Of a stretch of DNA of 13,219 nt, positions 1 through 7,624 are shown piece by piece. The notes beneath the pieces were generated by a model that saw nothing but the letters and a program-made list of their open reading frames with translations, had not been told where the DNA came from and ran no database searches. A program made the translations under genes and the position numbers. Position 1 is the stretch's first letter; every line of letters starts with the position of its first letter. This DNA comes from W11650 sp041844915. GTDB taxonomy: Bacteria; Bacillota; Clostridia; Lachnospirales; Vallitaleaceae. The stretch spans positions 1 through 13,219 of the forward strand of contig JBGZBY010000010.1 in the NCBI GenBank assembly GCA_041844915.1, in the 5' to 3' direction.

Positions 1-1
1 A

Positions 2-958
2 ACACATATTTTAGCCAATCAACGAGAATTTTTTCTTTATGAGTTTCAAAAAGGAGAAAATCTCAATTTTCTTTTGGCAGAAAATAAGCAAACAGGAGAA
101 CTAGAAGCAATTATGGGATTTTTTGCTTATTCGTCAGAAAAAGAAACAGGTGTTGATTATAGCGGAGCATTGTTAAAAGTAAGAAATGATTGTCAAATTC
201 CCTTGTTGGGAATTGAAGTTGTAAGACGATTTTTACAAGAAAAATCGCCAAGACAATATATCGGAAATGGCTCCAACCCCAAAACAGCTTTGCCATGGCA
301 AAAACAAGTGTTAAAGCACTATACCGGAAAACTAGGACATTATTATCGACCGCAGAAACAAGGAGAGTATAAAATCGCCTGTATCAAACAGACAAACAGA
401 CCATCTGTATCAACAGAAAAAAAGATAACATTTGTTCCTTACAATAACCTAACACAAATGGAAGTAAGCTTTACTCCGAGTGATTTTCAAGAGAGAATTC
501 CCTATAAGGATAAAACTTACATTCAAAAACGATATTTTTCACACCCCATTTATCGCTATCTTCTATACGGGGTAAAAGAAAGCGGGAAAAAAGCGGAAAT
601 GGTTCTGGTAACAAGAGAAGTAGAGCAAAATAAAGCAAAAATTCTTAGAATTGTAGATGTTTTGGGAGATTGTAGGGAGATTCGACATATTGGCTCTGCT
701 TTAGATGAGCTGATGGAGAAAGAAACTTACGAATATGTGGACATTTATCAATATGGCATAAAAGATGAGGATTTGTTAGCAGCCGGTTTTATAAAAAAAG
801 AAAATGAACAAGGAACAATCATTCCCAATTATTTTGAACCTTTCGTTTTAGAAAACATCGATATTTATTTTCATATCCCGCAACCACGAGGCTATATCTT
901 TAAAGCAGACGGCGATCAAGATCGTCCGAATTACTGGAAAGAAAGAAAATCGGACTAG
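2..958 (+). CDS. GNAT-like acyltransferase of surface-polysaccharide loci, 5'-truncated by the window
   Basis: The frame is open from base 2 to the TAG at 956-958, so the gene starts upstream of the window; a TTG at 74 is internal and has no ribosome binding site. The visible 318 residues begin THILANQREFFLYEF and continue with NFLLAENKQTGELEAIMGF and KVRNDCQIPLLGIEV. From memory this pattern belongs to GNAT-like proteins encoded in capsule, O-antigen and flagellar-glycan clusters. The C-terminal half ends with the distinctive IFKADGDQDRPN stretch seen in the same proteins. By analogy it would transfer an acyl group to an amino sugar or precursor in the cytoplasm; substrate and donor cannot be read from the sequence. 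It lies 148 bp before the transketolase genes on the same strand and suggests that the upstream neighbourhood is a glycan locus. Family assignment is moderate, function is inference. Confidence 0.6.
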   Translation, partial: THILANQREFFLYEFQKGENLNFLLAENKQTGELEAIMGFFAYSSEKETGVDYSGALLKVRNDCQIPLLGIEVVRRFLQEKSPRQYIGNGSNPKTALPWQKQVLKHYTGKLGHYYRPQKQGEYKIACIKQTNRPSVSTEKKITFVPYNNLTQMEVSFTPSDFQERIPYKDKTYIQKRYFSHPIYRYLLYGVKESGKKAEMVLVTREVEQNKAKILRIVDVLGDCREIRHIGSALDELMEKETYEYVDIYQYGIKDEDLLAAGFIKKENEQGTIIPNYFEPFVLENIDIYFHIPQPRGYIFKADGDQDRPNYWKERKSD

Positions 959-1106
959 GTTCTTTTGTTTGTTGATTTAAAAAAAGTAATGAAGCAACAT
1001 AATTTATCTAAACTACCAGAAAATACGGCATGATTTGATAAAAACAAAAAAAGAAAAACACCAAAAATAAAAGCCAAAGCAACCAAAAACAAAATAGGAG
1101 CAAAAA

Positions 1107-1925
1107 ATGGAAATAAGCAAATGGCGGCAAAAAATTTATGAAATGAAAAAAGATGCTTTAAAGATGGCATTGACTGCGGGTAAAGCAGGTTCACACCTAG
1201 GAGGTGGATTTTCTGCAATGGAAATTATAGGTACGCTGTACCTGGAAGAAATGGATTTAGAAAAAGACCGTTTTTTTCTAGGAAAAGCACATGCGGTACT
1301 GGCATATTATGCGGCGCTAAAACAAGTAGGATATTTAACAGCAGAAGATTTAGAAAATTTTGAAAAAAATACTTCCATTTGCATGGGACACCCTATAAGG
1401 GAGGAGAAAAGAGGGATTTATTATTCCGGAGGTAGTCTTGGAATGGCGCTTTCGGCAGCGGTAGGTAGTGCGCTTCATTTTAAGAAGCAAAAGAAACAAG
1501 GCAAGATATATGTGCTTTTAGGCGATGGAGAATGTCAAGAAGGCAGCATATGGGAAGCAGTAATGACGGCAGCTCATTTTCAGTTGGATAATCTTATAGG
1601 TATCATTGATAAAAACGGATTGCAATATGATGCCAGTACCAAAGATTTGCTAGGGATAGACCGCTTTTTTGATAAATTTCAAGCTTTTCAATGGGCAGTG
1701 GTAGAAGCGGACGGACACGACGTGCTATCACTGAAAAAAGCCTTTGCAGCGGGAGAGAAAAATAAGCCTTTGCTGATAGAAGCGTCCACCCGAAAAGGAA
1801 ATGGAATCTCCTTTATGCAAGATAACCTCGAATATCATCATAAAGAACTGACAGCAGAGCAATATAAAATAGCGATGCAGGAACTAGCAAAGGAGTATGA
1901 ATTAGATGCGGACAATTTTAAGTAG
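1107..1925 (+). CDS. Transketolase N-terminal half, pair 1
   Basis: This 272-residue protein is the thiamine-diphosphate-binding half of a two-subunit transketolase. The diphosphate/metal motif is GDGECQEG at residues 139-146 with its Asn at 170. GSHLGG at 28-33 keeps the His that touches substrate in transketolases, KAH at 60-62 and a His pair at 245-246 are also kept. The start ATG follows AGGAG at 1096-1100. It would form an alpha2beta2 enzyme with the next gene, whose ORF overlaps it by 20 bp, and move a two-carbon ketol unit between sugars or onto another acceptor. Oddity: the usual GSLGQG segment reads GSLGMA here (109-114), unlike the second copy at 4475-5296. Loss of this Gln-Gly suggests a changed cofactor or substrate pocket. 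Transketolase family is certain; the reaction is unknown, and its placement beside dehydratase, SDR and ACP genes argues against a pentose-phosphate housekeeping role. Confidence 0.9.
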   Translation: MEISKWRQKIYEMKKDALKMALTAGKAGSHLGGGFSAMEIIGTLYLEEMDLEKDRFFLGKAHAVLAYYAALKQVGYLTAEDLENFEKNTSICMGHPIREEKRGIYYSGGSLGMALSAAVGSALHFKKQKKQGKIYVLLGDGECQEGSIWEAVMTAAHFQLDNLIGIIDKNGLQYDASTKDLLGIDRFFDKFQAFQWAVVEADGHDVLSLKKAFAAGEKNKPLLIEASTRKGNGISFMQDNLEYHHKELTAEQYKIAMQELAKEYELDADNFK

Positions 1926-2895
1926 AGAGATAAAGGCTTTTTCCAACTTAGGACAAAAAGGAGCAGTATTTGGCATAGCGCTGCCAGAACTGGCAGCAGA
2001 AAAAGAAAACATCTATGTGTTGACGGCAGATTTGGCGCGGTTATCCGGTTTGCAGCGTTTTGGTAGCCTATATTCAGAAAAACTTATTAATGTAGGGATT
2101 GCCGAGCAAAATATGATAGGAATTGCGGCGGGATTGGCACTGGAAGGGAATTGTGTTTTTGCAACAACCTACGCTTCCTTTTTAACCATGCGCTGCTATG
2201 AGCAGATACGGCATAACCTAGGATATCAAAATGCCAATGTGAAATTGATTGGTTCTTCTTCAGGGTTGGTTATGGGAGTATCAGGAAATACACACTATAC
2301 TTATGAAGATATCGGAATTATGCGAATGATTCCAAATATCGTGATAGTGTCTCCTGCCGATGCACTAGAAGCATATAAAATGCTATGGCTACTTAGTGAA
2401 AGAGAAGAACCTGCATATTTAAGATTATCGGGAGGATTAAGAAATCCGATAATATACAGCGAAGATTATAAGCTTGAGATAGGAAAAGCAATTGTTTTAA
2501 AAGAAGGCAGAGATTTAGCCATTCTCGCAACAGGCTCTATGGTTTATGAAGCCAAAGAAGCAGCGGAAAAATTGGAAAAAGAAGGAATTTCTGCCAAGCT
2601 GATAAATATACATACCCTATGTCCTTTCGATAAGGAAATACTGGAAGAAATCCTTGATTTTCCGCTGATTGTTACAGTAGAAGAACACAGAAGCATTGGC
2701 GGACTGTATTCTATCGTTTGTGAATATTTGGCGGAGAAAAAAGAAAAACCACGCTGTTTATCGGTTGCTATTTCGCAGAATTATTTGAAAGCAGGCGATT
2801 ATGAATTCTTAAAAAAGCAGGCAGGACTAGATGCGGTAAGTATATATGGAAGAATAAAAGAAGTATTAAACAGAGGGAAAAATGGAAAATTATAG
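1906..2895 (+). CDS. Transketolase C-terminal half, pair 1
   Basis: This 329-residue protein carries the pyrimidine-binding domain and the C-terminal domain of a split transketolase. NVGIAEQN (62-69) holds the catalytic Glu67 that activates the aminopyrimidine of thiamine diphosphate. NTHYTYEDIGIMRMIPN (128-144) matches the THxxxED...MRxxPN motif and keeps Arg140, the counterpart of E. coli transketolase Arg358, which contacts substrate phosphate. VEEH (258-261) lies in the C-terminal domain. The substrate segment YLRLSGG (171-177) has Gly176 where RLGR or LSRQ enzymes have the second phosphate-binding Arg (E. coli Arg520; alignment by eye). The start ATG overlaps the previous gene and has AAGGAG at 1890-1895 inside it, so the two halves are translationally coupled. 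Its 3' end in turn overlaps the dehydratase gene by 14 bp, so the three proteins are probably made in equal amounts and work together. Confidence 0.9.
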   Translation: MRTILSREIKAFSNLGQKGAVFGIALPELAAEKENIYVLTADLARLSGLQRFGSLYSEKLINVGIAEQNMIGIAAGLALEGNCVFATTYASFLTMRCYEQIRHNLGYQNANVKLIGSSSGLVMGVSGNTHYTYEDIGIMRMIPNIVIVSPADALEAYKMLWLLSEREEPAYLRLSGGLRNPIIYSEDYKLEIGKAIVLKEGRDLAILATGSMVYEAKEAAEKLEKEGISAKLINIHTLCPFDKEILEEILDFPLIVTVEEHRSIGGLYSIVCEYLAEKKEKPRCLSVAISQNYLKAGDYEFLKKQAGLDAVSIYGRIKEVLNRGKNGKL

Positions 2896-3346
2896 AATAA
2901 TAAATCATACCAATATGCAAAAATATTTCAGACAAAGCAAGGAATTTATTTTTTTAGATGAAATAGAAGTGATCGCAGGAAAATCCGCGATTGGCAGAAA
3001 ATATCTTTCCGAAAAGGAGTGGTACTTTCCTTGGCATTTCCCTAGCAATCCAGTGCTGCCGGGCGTTTTTCAAATGGAGGCTATGATGCAGACCGGAGGC
3101 GTGATTGTAAATACTTTATCGGAAAAACAAGACAAGGCAATTCTCTTTGAAAGTGCTAAAAATGTAAAGATCGCTTCTATGTTAAAACCGAACCAAAGTT
3201 TTACGACATATGTGGAATTGCTTTCTTATAAGAGAGGGATTATTCGATTAAGTGGCAAAGTAGAGTCGCAGGGAAAGATTACGGCGCAAATGGAGTTTAC
3301 TCTGATTGTTCCAAGCGAGCTGCCTCGTCTACCCAGCCAAGCTTAA
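2882..3346 (+). CDS. FabZ-like hotdog-fold 3-hydroxyacyl-thioester dehydratase
   Basis: This 154-residue protein has the length and active site of FabZ. HFPSNPVLPGVFQMEAMMQ (52-70) contains His52 and Glu66, matching the His54 and Glu68 pair of E. coli FabZ, which removes water from 3-hydroxyacyl-ACP. Similarity elsewhere is loose; the N-terminal part (LDEIEVIAGKSAIGRKYLSEKEWYF) follows the FabZ hotdog layout of an N-terminal beta strand before the catalytic helix. It starts inside the 3' end of the transketolase C half, preceded by AGAGGGAAA, so it is co-translated with the transketolase pair rather than with fatty-acid genes. With an ACP and an SDR encoded downstream, it probably dehydrates a beta-hydroxyacyl-ACP or related thioester specific to this pathway. 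It is not the housekeeping fabZ, which normally sits with fabG, fabF, accB and others. Some hotdog proteins with this motif act as thioesterases or isomerases (FabA), which is less likely. Confidence 0.8.
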   Translation: MENYRIINHTNMQKYFRQSKEFIFLDEIEVIAGKSAIGRKYLSEKEWYFPWHFPSNPVLPGVFQMEAMMQTGGVIVNTLSEKQDKAILFESAKNVKIASMLKPNQSFTTYVELLSYKRGIIRLSGKVESQGKITAQMEFTLIVPSELPRLPSQA

Positions 3347-3611
3347 ACTTACTCGGAAATGGCAGATTAGAACACCAAAGAAAAATTATAAAAATGGGGA
3401 AACTCAGCCAGAAGCAGGAAAGTCCAGCCGACAGTAAAAGCAAAAAGGAATAGCATAAAGTAAAAAACAGCAAAACCCAAAAACGAAAATAGTAAAATAA
3501 GGCAAAAAAACAGGAACCAGTGAAATAGATGAAAGCTCAATAACATGGAAAATACCTATAAAAATAGTCAGCAGAAGGAAAAAAGGGCTGGTGAGCGGAA
3601 AAGGAGAAAGA
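3347..3611 (+). other. A-rich, T-poor intergenic spacer
   Basis: These 265 bases contain no gene that I can support. From about 3370 the + strand is strikingly A-rich and T-poor, with many AGCAAAA/CAAAAA runs, and shows no clear promoter or hairpin terminator. Short open frames here, such as the one from 3545, have no family features and run into the SDR gene in the wrong frame. The spacer ends in AAGGAG (3601-3606), the ribosome binding site that fixes the SDR start at 3612 rather than the in-frame GTG at 3591. Confidence 0.6.
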
Positions 3612-4391
3612 ATGACAGGACTGTTACAAGGAAAAACGGCAGTGATTACCGGAGCAAATCGTGGAATTGGACGAGCTATTATGGAGAGCTTTTGCGCACA
3701 TGGCGCGGATATCTTTGCCTGCTGTCGTACAGCAAGTAAAGTATGGGAAGACGAATTGGAGCAAATAAGTCAAAAATATGGAAATAAAATAGTTCCTATA
3801 TATTTCGATTTAACCAAACAAGAGGAAATGATGCTGGCGGCAAAACAAATCCGTAGCCAAAAGACCGCTATAGATATCTTGGTAAATAATGCTGGAATTT
3901 TACCGGAAAACAGGGTATTTGCAATGACGCCGCTGGAGGAAGTGAAAAATACATTTGAGGTCAACTTTTTTGGGCAGATGTATTTTACACAATTGCTCTG
4001 TCGTCAAATGCAAAGGCAGGCAAGGGGCAGCATTATTTATCTTTCTTCTATTGCGGCGATGGACGGATTTTTTTCAGGATATAGTTATGCAGCAAGCAAA
4101 GCGGCGCTAAATGCGGCAGTGATTCAGCAGGCAAAGGAGCTTGGAAAATCAGGTGTTCGGGTCAATGCAATCGCTCCCGGAATGGTAAATACGGATATGA
4201 TTTTGGGAGATTCGGAAAAAGAAGAAAATTTAAAATCACTGCTAGTAGGAATTTCATTAGGGCGATTTGCCGAAGCAAAAGAGATTGCTGAAGTCGCATT
4301 ATTTTTAGCATCAGATTTAGCTAGCTATATTACAGGACAAATCATAAGAGTAGACGGAGGAACAACACCGCCGAAAGTACGCTGGCAATAA
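3612..4391 (+). CDS. FabG-like short-chain dehydrogenase/reductase
   Basis: This 259-residue classical SDR has every expected motif: TGANRGIG (13-20) for the dinucleotide, NNAG (92-95), Ser at 145/146, and YAASK with Tyr159 and Lys163. An Arg at 39 after the second strand (ACCRT) suggests NADP(H). VRVNAIAPGMVNTDM and YITGQIIRVDGGTTPP are typical of FabG-type 3-oxoacyl reductases and sugar or polyol dehydrogenases. The ATG at 3612 was chosen because AAGGAG lies 5 bases upstream; a GTG 21 bp earlier in frame lacks such a site. Beside a FabZ-like dehydratase and an ACP the simplest job is reduction of a 3-oxoacyl-ACP, but a ketose product of the neighbouring transketolases would also be a plausible substrate. 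The exact substrate cannot be told from the sequence. Confidence 0.85.
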   Translation: MTGLLQGKTAVITGANRGIGRAIMESFCAHGADIFACCRTASKVWEDELEQISQKYGNKIVPIYFDLTKQEEMMLAAKQIRSQKTAIDILVNNAGILPENRVFAMTPLEEVKNTFEVNFFGQMYFTQLLCRQMQRQARGSIIYLSSIAAMDGFFSGYSYAASKAALNAAVIQQAKELGKSGVRVNAIAPGMVNTDMILGDSEKEENLKSLLVGISLGRFAEAKEIAEVALFLASDLASYITGQIIRVDGGTTPPKVRWQ

Positions 4392-4474
4392 GCAGACAGT
4401 CTTTAAAAAACTAAAACAGCAGCAAAGAACATAGCAAAACAAAAAAGCCAATGCGAAAAAAGAAAAGAGGAAAT

Positions 4475-5296
4475 ATGAAAAGACAAGAGCTACCGGAAAA
4501 AGAACTAATTGAAATTGCCAAGCAGATCAAACGGGATATCTTTTTAATGGCATACCATTCTGGCGCAAAAGGAGCACATATTGGAGGAAGTTTATCTTGC
4601 GTGGAGCTACTGACAGCACTGTATGCACAAACGATGTGTTATGACATATCTTGCCCTTATGCGGATAATCGAGATCGCTTTATTATGAGTAAAGCACACT
4701 GTGCAATTGCGCTATATGCGACTTTAAAATACGCTGGATTTTTAAGCCAACAAGAAATCGAAACTGCTATGACAAAAGGATCGTTGTTTTTTAAACACCC
4801 CAAAATGGATATTTCTAAGGGGATTGAGTTTTCGGGTGGTAGTTTAGGGCAAGGGCTATCTTTGGCGGTAGGAGGGGCGATTGCCCTGCGAAAACGGTGC
4901 CAAGAAGCAAAGTTTTATGTATTATTAGGCGACGGGGAATTAGATGAAGGTTCTGTTTGGGAGGCATTTTCATCAATAATTCAGTTTCAACTAAACAATG
5001 TTGTAACGATTATTGATAGAAATGGTTTGCAAAATGATGGCAAAAAAGAGGACATTATGACTTTGGGTAATTTGTCAAAACGGTTTTTGGCAATGGGTTT
5101 TTCCCCATTAGAGATTAATGGCCATGACTTTGCGCAGATTAAAGAGGCATTTGCCCAAGAAACTTTGATGCCGAAAATCATCTTAGCACGCACACAAAAA
5201 GGGAATGGAATATCCTTTGCTGAAAATAAAACAGAATGGCATATTAATTATGTAAATGAGGAATTGTACGAGCAGGCAAGGAAGGAGATAGGCTAA
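4475..5296 (+). CDS. Transketolase N-terminal half, pair 2
   Basis: This 273-residue thiamine-diphosphate-binding half resembles the first copy in layout but is clearly diverged. GDGELDEG (152-159) and Asn183 form the diphosphate/metal motif; GAHIGGS (33-39) with His35, SKAH (72-75), and the canonical GSLGQGLS (122-129) are present. DRNGLQNDG and TQKGNGISFAENKTEWH near the end match the split-transketolase family. The ATG at 4475 was preferred because AAGAGG ends four bases before it; an in-frame ATG at 4451 has no ribosome binding site and would add the highly basic MRKKKRGN. It is followed after one base by its C half. It would transfer a two-carbon unit; having two non-identical transketolases within 5 kb suggests two different ketol transfers or a division of donor and acceptor use. 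Confidence 0.9.
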   Translation: MKRQELPEKELIEIAKQIKRDIFLMAYHSGAKGAHIGGSLSCVELLTALYAQTMCYDISCPYADNRDRFIMSKAHCAIALYATLKYAGFLSQQEIETAMTKGSLFFKHPKMDISKGIEFSGGSLGQGLSLAVGGAIALRKRCQEAKFYVLLGDGELDEGSVWEAFSSIIQFQLNNVVTIIDRNGLQNDGKKEDIMTLGNLSKRFLAMGFSPLEINGHDFAQIKEAFAQETLMPKIILARTQKGNGISFAENKTEWHINYVNEELYEQARKEIG

Positions 5297-5297
5297 G

Positions 5298-6272
5298 GTG
5301 GAGTTTAACAAAAGAAATCTTCGAGTGTGGTCGATGCTGGGAATGAGAAGAATAGTCGGTCAAATGCTACAAGAAATGGCGCAATGGGATAAGTTTATAT
5401 TTATGACAGCCGATGTTGCTCGATATTTTGGAGCGGAAAGCTTTGCCCAAAAATATCCAGAGCAAATAATTGATGTGGGAATTGCCGAGCAAAATTTAGT
5501 CGGAGTTGCCGCTGGCATGGTAAAAGAAGGAATGAATGTATTTGCCGCAAGTTACGCACCATTTTTAACAGCTAGAGCACTAGATTTTGTAAGGGTCAAT
5601 ATGGGCTATATGAAGTTGGGAGTAAAATTGATAGGAGTGGGCGGTGGTTTGGCGGAAAGTGATTTATCGCCGACGCATATGGGTTTAGAAGACATTGCCA
5701 ATATGACGGTGATTCCCAATATTACGGTCATATCACCATGCGATGGAGCAGAGTTAATCAAAGTTTTGCGAGCATTAAAGAATTATCATCAGCCAGTTTA
5801 TTTGCAGCTTACCGGCAAAACAAATCTGCCAATGATTTATCAGGAGGACTTTTCCTATCAAATCGGAAAAGCCAATGTTTTAAAAGACGGGCAAGACATT
5901 GCTATCATAGCCAGCGGTGTAGTTGTGCAGGCGGCACTTTTGGCAGCGGAGCGGTTAGAAAAAGCCGGCTATCGAACTGCCGTTATTGATATGCACACGA
6001 TAAAGCCGCTTGATAAAGAAACCATTAACCGGTATCTGTCCGTCAAAGTTATTGTCAGTGTACAAGAGCAAATGGAAGGAAGTGGTATGTCGGCTCTTTT
6101 AGCGGCTCATCTGCTTCAGCAGCCGCAGTCGCCGGCTTTTTTGGATATTGGAGTAAAAGATTTTTATCCGCTTTCGGCAGAATATGAAGAAGCGCTGCTT
6201 GCTTGCGGTCTAAACGAAGAAGGAATATATCAAAAAATAAAAGATTTTTGGGAGGAGAGAAATCTGGGGTAA
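5298..6272 (+). CDS. Transketolase C-terminal half, pair 2, with altered phosphate-site residues
   Basis: This 324-residue protein has DVGIAEQN (59-66) with catalytic Glu64 and SPTHMGLEDI (124-133). It starts with GTG one base after the N-half stop; AAGGAG at 5282-5287 sits ten bases upstream, so the pair is coupled. Compared with transketolases that bind phosphosugars, two positions differ (alignment by eye): the MR of MRxxPN is MT (Thr137), and the second Arg of the RLGR segment is Gly (YLQLTGK, Gly173, with Gln170 replacing the first Arg). In E. coli transketolase the matching Arg358 and Arg520 hold the substrate phosphate. The C-terminal VEEH is VQEQ. This implies a donor or acceptor without the usual phosphate, for instance a free, nucleotide-linked or ACP-bound compound. 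The fold assignment is firm; the substrate statement is inference. Confidence 0.9.
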   Translation: MEFNKRNLRVWSMLGMRRIVGQMLQEMAQWDKFIFMTADVARYFGAESFAQKYPEQIIDVGIAEQNLVGVAAGMVKEGMNVFAASYAPFLTARALDFVRVNMGYMKLGVKLIGVGGGLAESDLSPTHMGLEDIANMTVIPNITVISPCDGAELIKVLRALKNYHQPVYLQLTGKTNLPMIYQEDFSYQIGKANVLKDGQDIAIIASGVVVQAALLAAERLEKAGYRTAVIDMHTIKPLDKETINRYLSVKVIVSVQEQMEGSGMSALLAAHLLQQPQSPAFLDIGVKDFYPLSAEYEEALLACGLNEEGIYQKIKDFWEERNLG

Positions 6273-6340
6273 TGCGTTGATGGGGTTAAAAACAGCGATA
6301 GTGATGTTTCATTTTGTTATGCACTGGAAAAGAGGGAATC

Positions 6341-7594
6341 ATGGCGTTTATGGATAAGCCGTTAGCGGCAAAAAATATGTATAATTATCGGAAAAAGCTG
6401 CGGGCAAATGACAATAAGGCAGGAACTATCCCGCGTGCTATGGTTATAGATTATAATAATATCTGCAATTTTAAATGCGATTTTTGTTATGAAGCAAGCG
6501 ATCAGCAGTACAACCATATAAAGCTAGATTTTGATGTGATTGCCAGAGTAGCGGATGAAGCATATGAGTTGGGGATTTTTGAAGTTGTCTTACAGGGCGG
6601 GGAACTGTTGGTAAATAAGAAAGCATTGTTTCAATTGATTGCCGCGTTAAAACCAGAGCGCTTTCGGCTAGTATTGGTAACGAATGGCTATTTACTAACA
6701 GAAGAATTGGCAGTAGAGTTAGAAAAAAGTGGACTGGACGCGGTGGGGGTTAGTGTATCAGGTATGGACGCAGAAGAACATGACCGTTCAAGGCGGAAAA
6801 AAGGCTCCCATAAACAGGTGTTTGTTGCACTGGAAAATGCCAAAAAAGCAGGTATGGCGGCATGGATACAGCCGATTTTTGGCCATCATAATGCAAAATC
6901 TAAGGATTTGTTTGATTTGTTGGAATATGCTAAAGAAAAGAACTACGACATTTATTTTATTCTGGCGATGCCTTATGGTGTTTGGCAGGACAATCAGCTA
7001 GATGCGGAAGATTTGCGGATTTTTCATCAGATACGCAAAGATTACCGAGCATTTCATAATACTTGGGATTTTTATGACCAAAAGAAAGAGCGAATTAGCG
7101 GCTGCTGGGCGATGAATCGTATCTTTATTACTCCCAAAGGCGATGTTCTTCCTTGCCCGTTTATCAATATCAAAGTAGGAAATGTCAAAGAGCAAAGTTT
7201 AAAAGAAATTTTAGATTATGGATTTTCAATTAAACATTTTGCACAGTACAGACCAATTTGTATAGCGGCGCAGGATAAAAAATTTCGTCGGAAGTACTTG
7301 CAGGGGAACCCTTCTATGTTTCATCCACCTGCTGCAAAAGATGTCTTTTTGCCCGAGGACTTTATCTTATCCGATAAAAAGCCGCAAAAAGCAACTTTGC
7401 TGACAGAAGGAAAGCCGCTAGAAACGGCAAATCATGAAAAGAAAGAGAAAGAATTGCAGAAAACAGGATCATTCGCTCCAAGAGCACTGGAAAAGGCAAA
7501 GTCATTCGAAGTGGCAAGCGTAGAAAAAAGAAACTCACTAGAAGTAGTTAGCCCAAAGGAAATGGCAAAACCGCTAAAAGTGGAAAAACGCTAG
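6341..7594 (+). CDS. Radical SAM protein with SPASM/twitch-like C-terminal cysteines and a repetitive tail
   Basis: The 417-residue protein has the CxxxCxxC cluster motif (Cys42, Cys46, Cys49) in NNICNFKCDFCYEAS, followed by LQGGE (84-88), the GGE motif that binds SAM. Later cysteines 255, 272 (GDVLPCPF) and 307 lie in a region like the SPASM/twitch domain that binds an auxiliary iron-sulfur cluster. The core ends at about residue 345. Residues about 350-417 are Lys/Glu-rich, low in complexity, and built of loose 10-12-residue repeats (KPLETANHEK, KSFEVASVEK, NSLEVVSPKE, KPLKVEKR), probably a disordered tail. ATG 6341 was chosen because AGAGG ends five bases upstream; an in-frame TTG at 6314 adds an unlikely MLCTGKEGI. 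Radical SAM proteins of this class epimerise, dehydrate, couple or rearrange small molecules or peptides. Here a radical step on the sugar or acyl intermediate of the cluster is likely; no precursor peptide is visible nearby. Confidence 0.85.
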   Translation: MAFMDKPLAAKNMYNYRKKLRANDNKAGTIPRAMVIDYNNICNFKCDFCYEASDQQYNHIKLDFDVIARVADEAYELGIFEVVLQGGELLVNKKALFQLIAALKPERFRLVLVTNGYLLTEELAVELEKSGLDAVGVSVSGMDAEEHDRSRRKKGSHKQVFVALENAKKAGMAAWIQPIFGHHNAKSKDLFDLLEYAKEKNYDIYFILAMPYGVWQDNQLDAEDLRIFHQIRKDYRAFHNTWDFYDQKKERISGCWAMNRIFITPKGDVLPCPFINIKVGNVKEQSLKEILDYGFSIKHFAQYRPICIAAQDKKFRRKYLQGNPSMFHPPAAKDVFLPEDFILSDKKPQKATLLTEGKPLETANHEKKEKELQKTGSFAPRALEKAKSFEVASVEKRNSLEVVSPKEMAKPLKVEKR

Positions 7595-7624
7595 ATAAAA
7601 GAGCTTGTATGTGCTTTGCGCATA
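7562..7624 (+). repeat. Diverged direct repeat, copy A (3' end of radical SAM gene)
   Basis: Copy A runs from ATGGCAAAACC (7562) across the stop codon to TTTGCGCATA. It matches copy B at 7765-7851 in order: ATGGCAAAACC, then (A)AA-TGGAAAA..GCTAG, then ATAAAAGA.TTG.ATGT..TTTGC.TA. Copy B carries extra bases between the blocks. The match is imperfect but colinear, and includes sequence beyond the stop codon, so it is not a product of protein selection alone. Confidence 0.6.

Noticed and set aside
3545..3739. 64-codon open frame before and across the SDR start
   Set aside because: It has no ribosome binding site, a low-complexity Lys/Arg/Asn-rich composition, and overlaps the SDR coding sequence in another frame.
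4475..6272. Pyruvate dehydrogenase E1 or DXS instead of transketolase
   Set aside because: No lipoyl/E2 or E3 gene is present, DXS is a single long chain, and the GSLGQG, THxxxED and His patterns fit split transketolases.
6341..7594. Radical SAM protein as a peptide (RiPP) maturase
   Set aside because: The later cysteines would permit it, but no small precursor ORF with a ribosome binding site is found nearby; the 37-codon frame at 7765 is repeat-derived.
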